Part shown: positions 49,868 to 61,221 of the stretch, piece by piece
Position numbering within the stretch: position 1 is the first letter of the stretch
How the letters are laid out: every line of letters starts with the position of its first letter
NCBI GenBank assembly: GCA_904063045.1
Contig: CAJFCJ010000014.1
Span: forward strand, 620,001 to 684,000
DNA length: 64,000 bases
Source: Dimorphilus gyrociliatus
Taxonomy: Eukaryota > Annelida > Polychaeta > Dinophilidae
Direction of reading: 5' to 3'
The notes under the pieces: generated by a model
Told to the model about the DNA's origin: nothing
What the model saw: the letters and a program-made list of their open reading frames with translations, nothing else
The model's database searches: none
Position numbers and translations under genes: made by a program

Positions 49868-49913
<46 letters not shown>

Positions 49914-50218
49914 GTGTTTATGCTAATTAAAGGTACTATTGTGTTCGATACCGAAGTAGGTTTGGGCCTACTTAACCCAGACGGATCATGAGATATAGGA
50001 ACGTACACAGTCACCAATTAAAAATTGAGTAGTACTGATACAACTCACTTTTGAGTATAAGAATAGAAAAAAACTCATCCTAAGTAGCAGGCAGACAGAA
50101 GAGTTTGATATTCTAATCTTTGAAGTCGCATTAGTTGTAAAATTCATCAATTTCCTTTAAAATAACTGACTCTAGTTCGAATTTTTGATAATTTTACGTT
50201 GGGAAGATTGAAGGAAAA
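49020..50218. other. Divergent intergenic region with (TA)n tract
   Basis: Shared upstream region of ABCB10 (minus) and the EEP-family gene (plus). It holds a (TA)n microsatellite at 49872-49910 and ATATACTGTATATAC near 49305. No further gene seen. Confidence 0.6.
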
Positions 50219-51584
50219 ATGAGAATGGTTCAACTTATGCTAGTCATTCTGTGTACTGTTGTCTACTGCCAAGCTAGCCCTTTAAAACTTCTGTCGTTTA
50301 ATACTCGCTTAACAGCCGATGAACTGTACACAAGAAGTCGTTTTCTTAAGACTGTACAGACATTAAAGAGGCTTGACGCTGATGTATTATGTTTACAGGA
50401 AGTCTGGAATGATGAACATCTCTTTTCCTTGATTGAAGATCTTGAATGGAAATTTCCCTTTAGTTACTCTTTCGTGCACAATGTAGGTGGTCTATTGAAT
50501 GAAAAATTGGACTTGCCAAATTCGAAATGCTCTGAGAAGGATGGAGATAGATTGTTGAAATGCATAAAAAACAACTGCTTAAACAGCAAAGATTCTGAAG
50601 AGTTTCATTCTTGCTATGTTAACGAGTGTAATCCTTTTGACTTGAACTTAAACGAGGCTTGTAGAGAATGTACAACTCTTCAAATTGAAGCTTGTATTAA
50701 AATTATGCCGCAAAATGTGAATAAAGATAGGATTATGGAATGCCTTAAACAAATTAAAAGACCAAGAGGAATTTGCTCTTCAAGAACAATTGATACTAAA
50801 GCTAATCATGGATTGCTTATGCTTAGCAATGTACCTTTAAATAGTCAAAGAAGAGGTATATTCACTAAAGATTCGCTAATTGCAAGAGGTTTTTTGGAGG
50901 CAAAAAACAATTTTGGTGAAAAATTTGTATGTACTCAAATGACAACTGGAAGATCATCTGTATATAGTGAAAGTAAGTATTGAAATCTAAAGTGAATTAT
51001 ACAGCATAACTCAAAAAATATCGTGCTAAACTATTAATATATTAACCTTTTCAATAACAGCAAAGACGCATTTCAACAATTGGTACGATTTAAAGGAAAG
51101 CGAAGTAGAACAACTGGTAAACATGTATTCTCAATCAAAACAAACTTATATTTTGGGTAATTTCAATGTCGGTCCGGCCATGCCAAGTAATGGAATTAAA
51201 CCTTACTACTCCGATCTTTATAAGGTATAATAATTTTATATTGTTCCACAATAATTGATATAAATTGACAAATAGATAATGGAAGATCGCGGCCTGGAAA
51301 ACATTATTGTGAGAGAAGCTGGCAAATGTACACTTTGTGCTAACAACGAACTGGCAAAGGATGATATATCGAATTCATACATTGTGGATGGTTGCATTTT
51401 GGTCAACGTTGATCGCTGTAGATTATCAAATGAAGTTATTTTCAAAGAAAATATGCTACTAAATCCCAGAACTAGAAAACACTATCCACTTTCTGATCAC
51501 TACGCTACGCTATCAACATTTTGCGATAATTTAGAGCTATTCTTAACTAGCTCTGATGATGGCTCCGGGAGCGGTGGCAACTGA
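50219..51584 (+). CDS. Secreted endonuclease/exonuclease/phosphatase-fold protein (sphingomyelinase-like)
   Basis: Three exons, 50219-50972, 51061-51224 and 51276-51584, total 1227 nt, 408 residues. A signal peptide (MVQLMLVILCTVVYCQA) is followed by the EEP fold: LLSFNTR, the metal-binding Glu in DADVLCLQEVW, a Cys-rich insertion of about 90 residues (roughly ten Cys), then NHGLLMLSNVPL, GNFNVGP and the catalytic SDH in PLSDHYA. The LQEVW and ANHGLL...S pattern is closest to neutral sphingomyelinase-type members, but the family also includes nucleases. The usual GDFN motif reads GNFN, an Asp-to-Asn change that could lower catalysis. The C-terminus is a Ser/Gly tail without an anchor. Likely extracellular, with paired Cys. 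Activity is not certain. Confidence 0.7.
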
Positions 51585-51647
51585 AGTCAAAAGCAAAATG
51601 TGTAACTTATTCAATAAATTGCTCTTACTATAATATCATGATTTCAT

Positions 51648-53362
51648 TTATTGAACATATCGATAAATTAACCTAGGCCTAGCTCTATTCAAATAATAGA
51701 GCGTGAAGTATAAGCAAGTGGCTATAAGATACAGAACGGAAATCAGATAAAATGCTTTTACGTAGGTGGATGTTGAATCGAAGATAACTCCTGTTCATAG
51801 AAGAAGAATGTTGATTTTTAGTTTTCACATTTATACCTTCTTCTATTGGTAAAGCTTAACAAACCTGCTAAAGTAGGTCCCAGTAAAATTCCAATACCAA
51901 TACCACTTCTCACTATACTAAACATTGCAGTCAAATGTTTCCCATTTAACACTTCTCTGCTTGTACTATGCAAGGCCGCTAATATTGGACCTCCAGCTAC
52001 TCCGCTTACAGCACCGAACACCATAGTTCCCGCAAAAGTAGTTACCAACGACCAAAGACCAGTTATAATGCATAAAAATGCGCAGCAAAAGGCGTATATA
52101 GGTATAAATCTGCCTTTAGCTCGATCGCCCAAAGCTGATGTTACAAAACGAGTTATCAACTCGAAAACGGCAGTTAAGATCATTCCCCTTGAAGCTTTTA
52201 ATTGACTTATACCTAAAGTCGTCATATGTTTAACCAAAATCATACTAGGTGTATAATAAGCCATAGATTTAGTTATAGATGCAAATAGCCATATTCCACC
52301 AAGTATTACTTTAGTTCTGAGTGCAAATTCAATTTCATCCTCTTCCTTAATCTCTTCGTAAGCTTCCAAACAGAAGAAACGATTCATAAACGGAATAGTT
52401 GTTAACAAGACAACTGTTACAAGAATTACAGCCAATACGAGAAACGTCCATCTCCAACCAACTTTTGATAATATGTAATACACCAGTGGGTTAAAACTCA
52501 GCACCGCTGTTTCGTATATTAGAATTACTCGATTGTGTATTTATACATGTTTAACAGCTTTACAAAAATATAGGAAGGATAGAAGAAAAGTTATATTGAA
52601 AGAAATCGCTAATGGCTTCTAATAGAAATGATAGGCGTATGGGAAGAAACAGTTGAAAAGATCAACCAAAGGTATGTATTTTTAGGAGATTAGTAAGATT
52701 AATTATCGTATTTTTTACCTATAGGATAAGCACAAGTGACGATACTCGTAGCCAAAACGTTTCTTGGATGAGAATATGGAAAATATCTATTTAGAGCAGA
52801 GTATTGTGGGTTTAGTAAAAATGTGGCACCAATTCCAAATATTATTCCATGAGTTAACAATAAAACACCAGCATTTGGAACGAATATAGATCCTATACAA
52901 CCAATTGTTGATACAGTTAAGCCTACTAGAAGAGTTTTTGGAGTTCCTATTTTATCATCAACCCAAAAAGCAACCGGAGCTAATAACATAGGCCAAGCCG
53001 TAGCTAAAGATCCTATAAAGTCTATAAGATGGATTATAAAGTTGCGATTAACAAGCGTAAATTACTCTTTTTTTATATAATATTCCATTTATAAAGTTTT
53101 TAATAAACAAAAGAAAAGGTTAATACATGAATAAATAATTGAAATATGAAATCTTTTTACCTAGCAGAGCCATACTAGTTTTAAAATCTTCATTAATAAA
53201 GATAAGAATTTCACTATAACTAAATAATAATCCCATAGTAATTACGAATTGTATAATTGAACAGGTACAAATTATCCAATCATGATATTTAATCCCTAAT
53301 TTGTTTTCACCTTCTACGTCCTTGACGGATTTTTCAACAATATTCAGAGTTTCCATATGCAT
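51648..53362 (-). CDS. Major facilitator carrier, MCT/SLC16-like
   Basis: Four exons, 53161-53362, 52719-53012, 51865-52506 and 51648-51790, total 1281 nt, 426 residues. About 12 membrane segments in two halves are separated by a charged loop (EAYEEIKEEDEIEF). The start of TM1 (HDWIICTCSIIQFVITMGLLFSYSEILIF) resembles the DGGWGW..FGVFF region of SLC16. TM11-12 contain GPTLAGVIFDSTSTYVKAFY, matching the GPPLAGxxxDxTGxYxxxF signature of monocarboxylate transporters; this signature fixed the last splice (51791-51864). GDRAKGRF between TM8 and TM9 fits the family loop. Substrates of such invertebrate members (lactate, thyroid hormone, aromatic acids) cannot be assigned. Located in the plasma membrane by inference. 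Confidence 0.8.
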
Positions 53363-54004
53363 TGAATTGATTCAAAGCAGTTTGCCAAGTATTTACTTAT
53401 AAGATACTTTGACAAATAGATAGCTTTTCTCATTTATATACTTATATATACGTTCTACATCTGTTAGATTTAAAGATACTGTTGTAATAATCTATTTATT
53501 ATTTTCACTTTTCATAGTGAAAATCATTAAAAATAAATGGAAAACAAATTTTACTCCCGTCTTCCTCTATCTTCCATTCTTGTTATTATTTACCTTTTAA
53601 ACAGGAAATATATCACTTTCCCATAACTATTCGATAAATGTACGCCTATGTTTTTATGTTGTACAAAGTCTGTGTAATGATAACAACAATGGAATGCTTT
53701 TAAAGTGTTTTTTGCCTATCATTTGAATTAATCAAGCAAGAATGAAAATGAGTGAGAGTATATATATATATATAAATAAAGAGAGAATTGATTAATTTGT
53801 ATTTATATATAGCTCTTTATTGGACCAAAATATTGTTCACTTTTTCATTTATCTACATGCTTTGTTCCTTCTCTCTCTTCAGCAGAGTTATTATAATAAT
53901 TATGCAGATTATTAAAATGGTTCAAGATGAAAGTTCAAACAGTTTTTTAATATGTACTGTATATTTTATATGCAGGTAGGGTTTGAGAATGAGGTTAGGG
54001 TTTA
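53363..54004. other. Intergenic, no gene seen
   Basis: AT-rich DNA between the carrier start and the small heat shock protein stop. A short (TA)n at 53758-53774 and ACTGTATATT near 53956 are the only repeats noticed. Confidence 0.5.
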
Positions 54005-54487
54005 TTACTTTCTATTTGGTGTAACCTTGACACTTGGTAAATTAGAATATATTCCATTTTCGGATATCCCTTTCAGAGTTGTTGGTCTTTCGATCTTTTT
54101 TGGTTGATTGCTTCCGTCGCTTTTCACAGTTATCCTTAGATTGCCTTCGGTTGGCATTTCAGCCTGTATCGTCTTCGTATCAGTTCCATCGGGAAGGGGC
54201 ACTGTCCTCGTGCACTCTTTTTTGACGGCGTGTCCATTTTCCTTGCTTTCGTGGGAAGCACCTATTACCAATGTTTTGTCTTCTAATTTAACAGATACTT
54301 CTGATATATCGTAGCCTGGAAGATCAACTTTTATTATGTAATTATCTCCTTGCTTTTCCCAGCAACTGTTTGATTTCATAAGGTCTTCGGAAAAGATATT
54401 TTTCATCTTTTCTTGAAACTCTTCCTGGCTCTTAAGAATTTCTTCCGGAACGGAGAATTCAGGAAAATCGACTCTTTGCAGTGCCAT
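54005..54487 (-). CDS. Small heat shock protein (HSP20/alpha-crystallin)
   Basis: Single exon of 160 residues with no introns, typical for inducible sHSPs. The N-terminal 40 residues are variable; the alpha-crystallin domain runs from about residue 42 (CWEKQGDNYIIKVDLPGYDISEVSVKLEDKT shortened here) through the VSVKL beta strand, the central HAVKKECTRTVPLPDG loop and GNLRITV, the conserved beta-9 segment (consensus A/G-x-L-x-I/V). The C-terminal I/V-x-I/V-type tail is weak (VKVTP). sHSPs hold unfolded proteins for HSP70, so it is a functional companion of BiP-class chaperones. A HSE-like GAACTTTC/TTTTCGAAAG cluster lies about 105-125 bp upstream. Confidence 0.9.
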   Translation of the reverse strand: MALQRVDFPEFSVPEEILKSQEEFQEKMKNIFSEDLMKSNSCWEKQGDNYIIKVDLPGYDISEVSVKLEDKTLVIGASHESKENGHAVKKECTRTVPLPDGTDTKTIQAEMPTEGNLRITVKSDGSNQPKKIERPTTLKGISENGIYSNLPSVKVTPNRK

Positions 54488-54591
54488 TACTTTTAGCTTA
54501 GTGGCGCAAAAAAGTATTACAGTTTTCTACAGGAAAACGTAAACATTGCTGGAATTCTTCCAATCTGGGCTAGCATAGGCTTATGTAACAA

Positions 54592-54613
54592 GAACTTTCT
54601 TCTTTTCGAAAGA
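54592..54613 (-). promoter_or_regulatory. HSE-like site upstream of sHSP
   Basis: GAA-CT-TTC at 54592-54599 is followed by TTCTTTTCGAAAGAAAA; units are less perfectly phased than the array at 3710. Consistent with heat induction of the sHSP (inference). Confidence 0.4.
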
Positions 54614-55135
54614 AAACGATAAAGAGGGAAAAACAAAAAGACAAAAAGCAAGTGACTAGATGAATGGTATATTTATCTCGTCGTTAGGCAATCGAATATG
54701 AATACGATCACAGGTATTCGAACGAAAAGGATTAAAAGGGTGGCCAATAGATTGTAAAGAGTTAATCCAACAGGGGTTTCATTGCAGTAAGATGAAAATA
54801 GGCCTAGAACAGTAAACAAGTTTTACATGAAACTTACATCGCTCGATAGTTCTATGGTTACCTAAGTAACGGGTATTACGTGAACTAGAATTAATTATAA
54901 AGGTAGTATAAAAGATTCGTCAAAGGATTCTAAATAGTCGAGCCGCTAATGAAAAAGACTATGTGTACAGTAACCAGGGGACATTTAGCAGTAAGGGCCA
55001 TTTCAGTTCGATAAATACCTACTTGTAGTCGGATATATTAAATATAATAGGCGTCAATTTTTTTGACGCTTTCAATTAACAACGAATCTTCTACAGAATG
55101 CTTTTGAAAAGTAATTGGAATTAATAGAAGATCAG
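54614..55135. other. Divergent sHSP/MOK intergenic region
   Basis: No gene seen. It must contain the MOK promoter; no clear element recognised. Confidence 0.4.
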
Positions 55136-56810
55136 ATGAAAAAAATGACAATTACCGGCGAGACATTCCAGCAAAGTACGATCTATTTTTCTCTCTTATT
55201 TGGCAGTCTTTCTCCATTTTTCTCCCTTCTTCATTCCGATTGTTTCTCTCTCTCTCTCTCTTATTCTCAATTCTTAGTTCTCCTATTCTTCAATCAACCT
55301 ATGTTTCGAACTATCAAGCTCATCCTTTTTCATCCTGATTTTTTTCAAAAATAGGATACCGGCTACTATCAAAGAAAGGTGAAGGTACATTTTCGGAAGT
55401 GTTCAAATGCCAATGTATAGAAGACGGCTCTTACTGGGCATGTAAAAAATTAAAGCAAAGATACGAAAGCCTTGAACAAGTTAATCAATTAAGAGAAATC
55501 CAAGCGATGAGAAGATTAAGTGAACATTCTAATATACTTAAATTACAGGATGTTATATTGTATGTGATCTTGGCTATTTATAAATGTAGATATGCATTTT
55601 AAATTCATTAATTCCCTATTTTTTTCTTCCCCCATCCTCCGTCAATCCAATCATTTATTGGATAACTTCAAACAACGTCTGATAAAATCTTCTCTCTCTA
55701 TTCGTTAACAAAAAAAAACGCCTCTACAGTGAAAAACAAACTGGATCTTTAATACTTATATGTGAATTAATGGATATGAATATTTTTGAATTAATTAGGG
55801 GTAAGTGATATTTTTTTTCTTATAATTATTATTTATTGAACATGATTATATGATTCTTAATATTTGAGTGTTTCGAATATTCTATTACTTTGTAAGCCAT
55901 TCTAAATTCGAACAAAAAAACGAATTGTTTATTCAAAGCATATGGGAAAGGAAGGAGTGCTAAAGTAAAACAGAGGGGTTGAGAGAGACACAGAGAGAGA
56001 GAGAGAGGGGGGGGGGAAAGAAAGAGATTGAGAGAGAAGGGTAGGAAATGAGGAGGGGGAGGGGGTGATATTACAGGTGTAAGGAAACGGAAATTATAGC
56101 ATTTTGTTTAAAAAACAGCAGCAAAATAAAGCTTGTAAAGAGGAATAGACAGACAGGCAGAGTGAGAGAGAGAGAAAATTTGTTGGCTAATATCCAATAG
56201 CGGAAATCGGATTAGAAGAGATTAGCCGATATGCGTAGAAATTTTGAGGAATTATTCATAATAAAAGATTAACATTAAGCGGTTAAATTTCTTCATAAAA
56301 CAATAAAATTGTGTTATCAGGTCGTCGTCACTATTTAGATGAGAAGAAAGTAAGGAATCATATGTATCAGCTATTAAGAGCAATCGACTATATGCATCGG
56401 TTTGTACTATTAGACAATAGTGCTCTATAAAAAAAAGAACATCAGAGAGAATCCTCTTAGTATCCCTAATTAAGGGGAAAAGTCTCTAAAAGATGCTATT
56501 TACTGAGATAAACCCTCTTTAACGAATTTTTGCTCCTTGTCATCTTTTACTTATAATAACGGGGAAAATATTTCTATTTTAGGCCTATAATATCTATAGT
56601 TCATATTTATATTATTTTCCATTTTTTTGTCTATCCATCTATCTATCTATTCTCTATATTTCTTTTCCTTTGTTATTTCCATTTTTCAGGACGAAAACAT
56701 AATTTAGCAGAAAGTAGAACTAAACGCCTTGTATTTCAATTACTCAAAGCTGTAGATTACATGCATAGGTAAAGGAAAGAAGAAAGATTTAACATTAATT
56801 ACTGTATACA

Positions 56811-56851
<41 letters not shown>

Positions 56852-59217
56852 GGGAATAATAATATATTATTATTATTTATTACTAATATATATAATATAT
56901 ATATATATATATATGTCTTCTATACCACACATTCTTTCCTTCCACACACCCAAACAAATAAACAAGTCACACTACCTCTTTCTTTTCATTCTTTTACCTC
57001 TTTTCTTGAATGAATTAGCATTTTTTTTTTTTACTTTTGTTTATTTCTCTCGCTCTTTCTCTTTCTTTCTTTCTTTCTCTTCATTTTTCTTATCTAAACT
57101 GCTTTTTTTTCCGCTTTTATGCTTTAAACATTAAATAATTACCTTATAATTAAGGCTTTTTTTAACTAAAATACGCGTTTCTTTCTGTATAGAAATGGCA
57201 TTTTTCATCGAGACGTTAAACCGGAGAATGTGCTAATAAAGGTAAGAAAAAAAAAGAGATATTTGTATTATTTATTATATTTATCTTGGAAAACAATCAA
57301 TGAAGTTTAAGTGCGTTAAACAATTAATATATCAATGAATAACTACAATACATTTTAAGAAAACCAATAATTATTAGATTTATTCTATACTCTGCTGACA
57401 TCTACCGACAAAAGTTAAACTTTTACTGTATAATAGTGTAATAATAGTACTATTCGTAGTATATTATTTATCATGCGACCTTTTATTAAATGGATCTAAT
57501 TAGATTAATTGTTAATAGGATTATATATTTGTTATTATTGTTGTTATTGTTTCCTTTGAAATATTTTAGGACGACGTTTTAAAGTTGGCCGATTTCGGAT
57601 CATGCAGAAGTATACATTCAAGAGCTCCTTATACCGAATATATATCTACCAGGTGGTATAGGGCTCCTGAATGTCTTTTAACTGATGGATACTATAGTTT
57701 TAAAATGGATATTTGGAGTGTAGGATGTGTACTTTTCGAAGTAATGTGGTAAAAAGCTTTTATCTTTAATTTTTGCAAATAGTTAAAATAACTTAACTTA
57801 ATTAATATTCATGAATTAATTAACCTAATTATTTTTAACAAAATATAAATACATATTTGTATTTAATCTATTTTTAGTTTGTATCCACTTTTTCCTGGTT
57901 CTAACGAAGTGGATCAAATATCTAAAATTCACGATATAATAGGAACACCGGATCCAAGCATTTTGGATAAATTAAAAAAGTCAGTAAACAAATTCTATTT
58001 ATTTTAAAGTCTAATTTTTAATGGAAAAGTAAAAAAAATAAAAAAAAAAAAGACATTCAATAAAAAATTTTTCAGTAAAACTCGTGGAATAAATTTTAAC
58101 TTTCCACCAAAAAAAGGATCAGGAATAGAAAAATTAATGCCCCACGCTCCTAGAGATTGCATAGATCTTATCTATAAAATGTGCACTTACGATCCGGATG
58201 AACGATTAACAGCACGTCAGGCTCTGAAACATAGCTATTTCAAGGAATTAAGGTTTGTTATTCTATAGGATAGACAGGGAGGGAAATTAGTCGCTTAGTA
58301 TTAACCTATATTTTAAAACGGACTTTGCGTGTTTCAAAGTAGGAAACTAATTGGGTATTTCATCGATTTAGCAGTAATTCCAATACGGCAAATACTTTTA
58401 ATTCTTTAGCTATAGAATTTTTCAAGTAGAGTTTATTTGTTATGATTCATCTTAAGCCGATAAGCGATAAAAAGTCAACATTTGTTTGCGCTATCTTCCA
58501 CGTGCATTGTTCATATCTTGTCTCCTACTCTTCTTCTTTTGATAACTAACTTGTAAAGAGTATAAGTATTATACTCTTTACAAGTTATTTATCAATGAAA
58601 TAATGTACACGTTGTATCATTAACCGGTAAAAGGCCGTTGGCTATTGGTTATGTACAGGCCACATGTTATATATTACATAGCAAATCATATATTAATACT
58701 AATATGATTAAAGTTTAAAAAATATATACAGTATATACGCTGTATACAGTATAAAGAGCACAATAAAGAAAAGGAAGAAGCCTGTTCTATGTGTTTGCTA
58801 TGCGAGCGTAAAGGAATCTACTAATACTTTCAAATCTATATTAATGATTCAAAGAATTGCTTCTTTCTTTCAAGTTGTTCAAGTCAAAAAGCTTATAGAG
58901 AGATTTTATAATTCTTGCTAATCTATTAACAAAAAAAAGGATATAATATTCTATACACCTGAATTTTGCTTATATACAGTATATATATATATGTATTGAT
59001 ACCAGTAAGATTACTTTTAATTCTGATTTCCTTCGAAAAACATACAGATTATTAACTATAAAAAAAATTAAAATATTGAACGATAATACAAAATCCTTTC
59101 ATTTTGTGCTGAATAATATAAAATTGGAATTTATTTTGGATAATTTCACGGATATTGTATGGTTTTTTTCTGTCTGCCTGTCTATCTCTAGCTCTCTCGA
59201 TCTATCTCTCCCTATCC

Positions 59218-59254
<37 letters not shown>

Positions 59255-60787
59255 AAACCTTATCTGTCTCTACTCTACATTTTCTCTCTCTATTAACTGT
59301 TTAAATACTATGAGTTCGAATGCTAAACTACCGCCTGTTGAACTAGGAAAAAGTCTAATTTTGTAAGTATTTTCATATAAATAGTATATTCTTGTTTGTC
59401 TAAGGAAAAAAGAGAAAAGAATGTTGAAAAAATTATTCACTACAGTTTATTAAAAGGAGTTTTATGCGTTTTAAATGTGTAATTAACCGAAATCTTTCTT
59501 TTGTAATCAAGAAATATTACATATCAATGTTTATCTTATAAAAATAGAAGTATAGAAAATCAGAAAAGTGGAGCATTTTACGTATTTTGATTGATATATA
59601 TATATTTCTATTCTATTCTCTAATAAGAATTTTTCTCTAATACAATGGTAAAGTATATATACAGTATCCACATACCCGCATATATAATGCACATAGGCTT
59701 AGAAAACTGAAGGAAATTCGTTGTATAGTCAACACGAGGTTATTGTAAGCGTCGTCGACGTCATTTACTTTTTTTTTTACTTGAAAGAAGGGATTAGTTT
59801 TATATTTTGTGCTTAAAAAAGAAAGTCTTCTCTTTTTTGTCCTTTAACAATGAAATAGCAAAATGTATGAACTTTTTTTTTATGAACGTACCTAATACAT
59901 ACAATATTCAATCTAATAAATAATAGCTCAACTTTGATACTTTAATAGTTAAAAAAAAAAATCCAGTTTTAGATAAGCGCGATACTGACGTAATATAAAA
60001 TGAAACAACTATTGTCCCGACGTATTTAAAAAAAATCAATTTATTTGTAGAAAAGTGTTTAAAAAGTGAACGAAAACACCCACTCCACTCAGCTATTTGT
60101 TATATTTAATCTTCTCTAAGTATAATTCAAGTTCAAAGCTATTAAAACCTAAATAATTAGGTTATAGTTATATTGTATCTACATATACTTTTATATTGAT
60201 TATGGGATTTAGTTTTAAAAATGTCTTTCTTTCAATGTTCAACAGGGAACAGGAAAGGAGAGCTAAAGCTGAGAGACGAATGGAAGAAGAACATGCCAAT
60301 TCTGTGAAATTGTTAGAAACAAAAGTTATCTCTAATAATGCGTCTACGACGCCTAGGCCTACATCAGCTACTCGTCGTAATAATAATTTTTTCCGATCGG
60401 AAGGAGTAAAGCGTAAAAAAGATAAACATAAACGCCGAATGGTTTTATCTAGTAATAATGGAATGGCTAATGAATTGCCAAAAATGAATGTGATGCATTC
60501 TACTTATAAACCAACTTTTCATCTAAGTTCATATACAACAGCCGGTTCTTATCCAAAGATAAAGGCAAAAGAAATATCCTCGACAGACCCTTTGCCCAGA
60601 ATTAATACACTTTTTAAGCAAAAGAAAGTTAAACAAGTAAGAATGAATTTGCAAATATAATAGAATATTTTTTTTTGTTCTTTCATAATATATCTTATCT
60701 TTAATCTGTGTTTAATAAAAACAGAGCAATCAAACGTCCAAGAATATTATAAACGGCCATTATCAGTTACCGTCTATAGAACGGTAG
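55136..60787 (+). CDS. MOK: MOK (RAGE) cilia-associated protein kinase
   Basis: Exons 55136-55175, 55355-55559, 55730-55800, then either 56321-56399 or 56690-56768, then 57193-57241, 57570-57748, 57878-57979, 58076-58252, 60246-60636 and 60725-60787: 1356 nt, 451 residues. Kinase landmarks: GEGTFSE glycine loop, WACKKLK lysine, [22 protein letters not shown] catalytic loop, DFGSCR, the activation-loop TEY in [14 protein letters not shown], and WSVGC. Human MOK has the near-identical [46 protein letters not shown] and [16 protein letters not shown]. The tail is basic with ELPKMNV and [11 protein letters not shown], as in human MOK, and ends LPSIER. MOK belongs to the MAK/ICK group that controls ciliary length. 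The alternative fourth exons are described separately. Confidence 0.9.
55981..56016. repeat. GA-rich and poly-G tract
   Basis: GAGAGAGACACAGAGAGA then a run of about 10 G, in the intron before MOK exon a. Confidence 0.85.
56321..56768 (+). other. MOK: Mutually exclusive exon pair in MOK
   Basis: Exon a (56321-56399) and exon b (56690-56768) are both 79 nt, both start in phase 1, both end in phase 2 and encode homologous segments: [20 protein letters not shown]... versus [20 protein letters not shown]..., each ending DYMHR. The segment is the alpha-E helix just before the catalytic loop. Since 79 is not a multiple of 3, including both or neither breaks the frame. Exon a is closer to human MOK (GRRYPLSEKK, MYQL). 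Confidence 0.85.
56815..56914. repeat. Two (TA)n microsatellites
   Basis: 56815-56848 and about 56893-56914, in the intron after MOK exon b. Confidence 0.85.
58253..60245 (+). other. Long MOK intron 8, with hairpin and possible internal first exon
   Basis: A 2-kb intron, unusually long for this window. It contains an 18-bp perfect stem with 3-nt loop (58548-58586), several ATATACAGTATAT palindromes (58727-58751, about 58975), a CT microsatellite (59215-59254) and an ATG-led open block at 59310-59361 ending in a GTAAGT donor in phase 2, the phase required by exon 9. That block ([17 protein letters not shown]) could be an alternative first exon giving a kinase-less C-terminal product. Confidence 0.5.
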
Positions 60788-61221
60788 GAAATGAGGTTAT
60801 AGTGATGTATATGAATATCATCAATTTTTTGTCAAAAGACTTAATATTTTAATAATTTTGTATAACCTGTTAAGACCTAAATTTCTACTGTTAGGTGAAG
60901 GAATTAAATGTATTTCTTTATTTTTGTATTTTTCACGTAAGATGTCTAATCTTGAAGCAAAACTGCATGAAACGATAATTTTAATCTTTCATATTTATGT
61001 ATAAAATATACAATATATTATATAAATATATATTTTAGTATATATATATATATAAACAATAAGCAATAAACTTTTGGTAATTTTAATAAAATGTAATCAA
61101 ATTTTAAGGTAACATTTTTTTTGTGTTTTTAATTGATAACAAGAGGACATTTATCCGACTAGAACAAGATAAAAATGATAAAAGAATGACAAAAAAAAAA
61201 CCGTCTTTCTCGTTGGCCTCA

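Noticed and set aside
59076-59366. 96-codon open frame rich in Ser/Leu
   Set aside because: Produced by a CT microsatellite; only the last 17 codons have any exon-like property.
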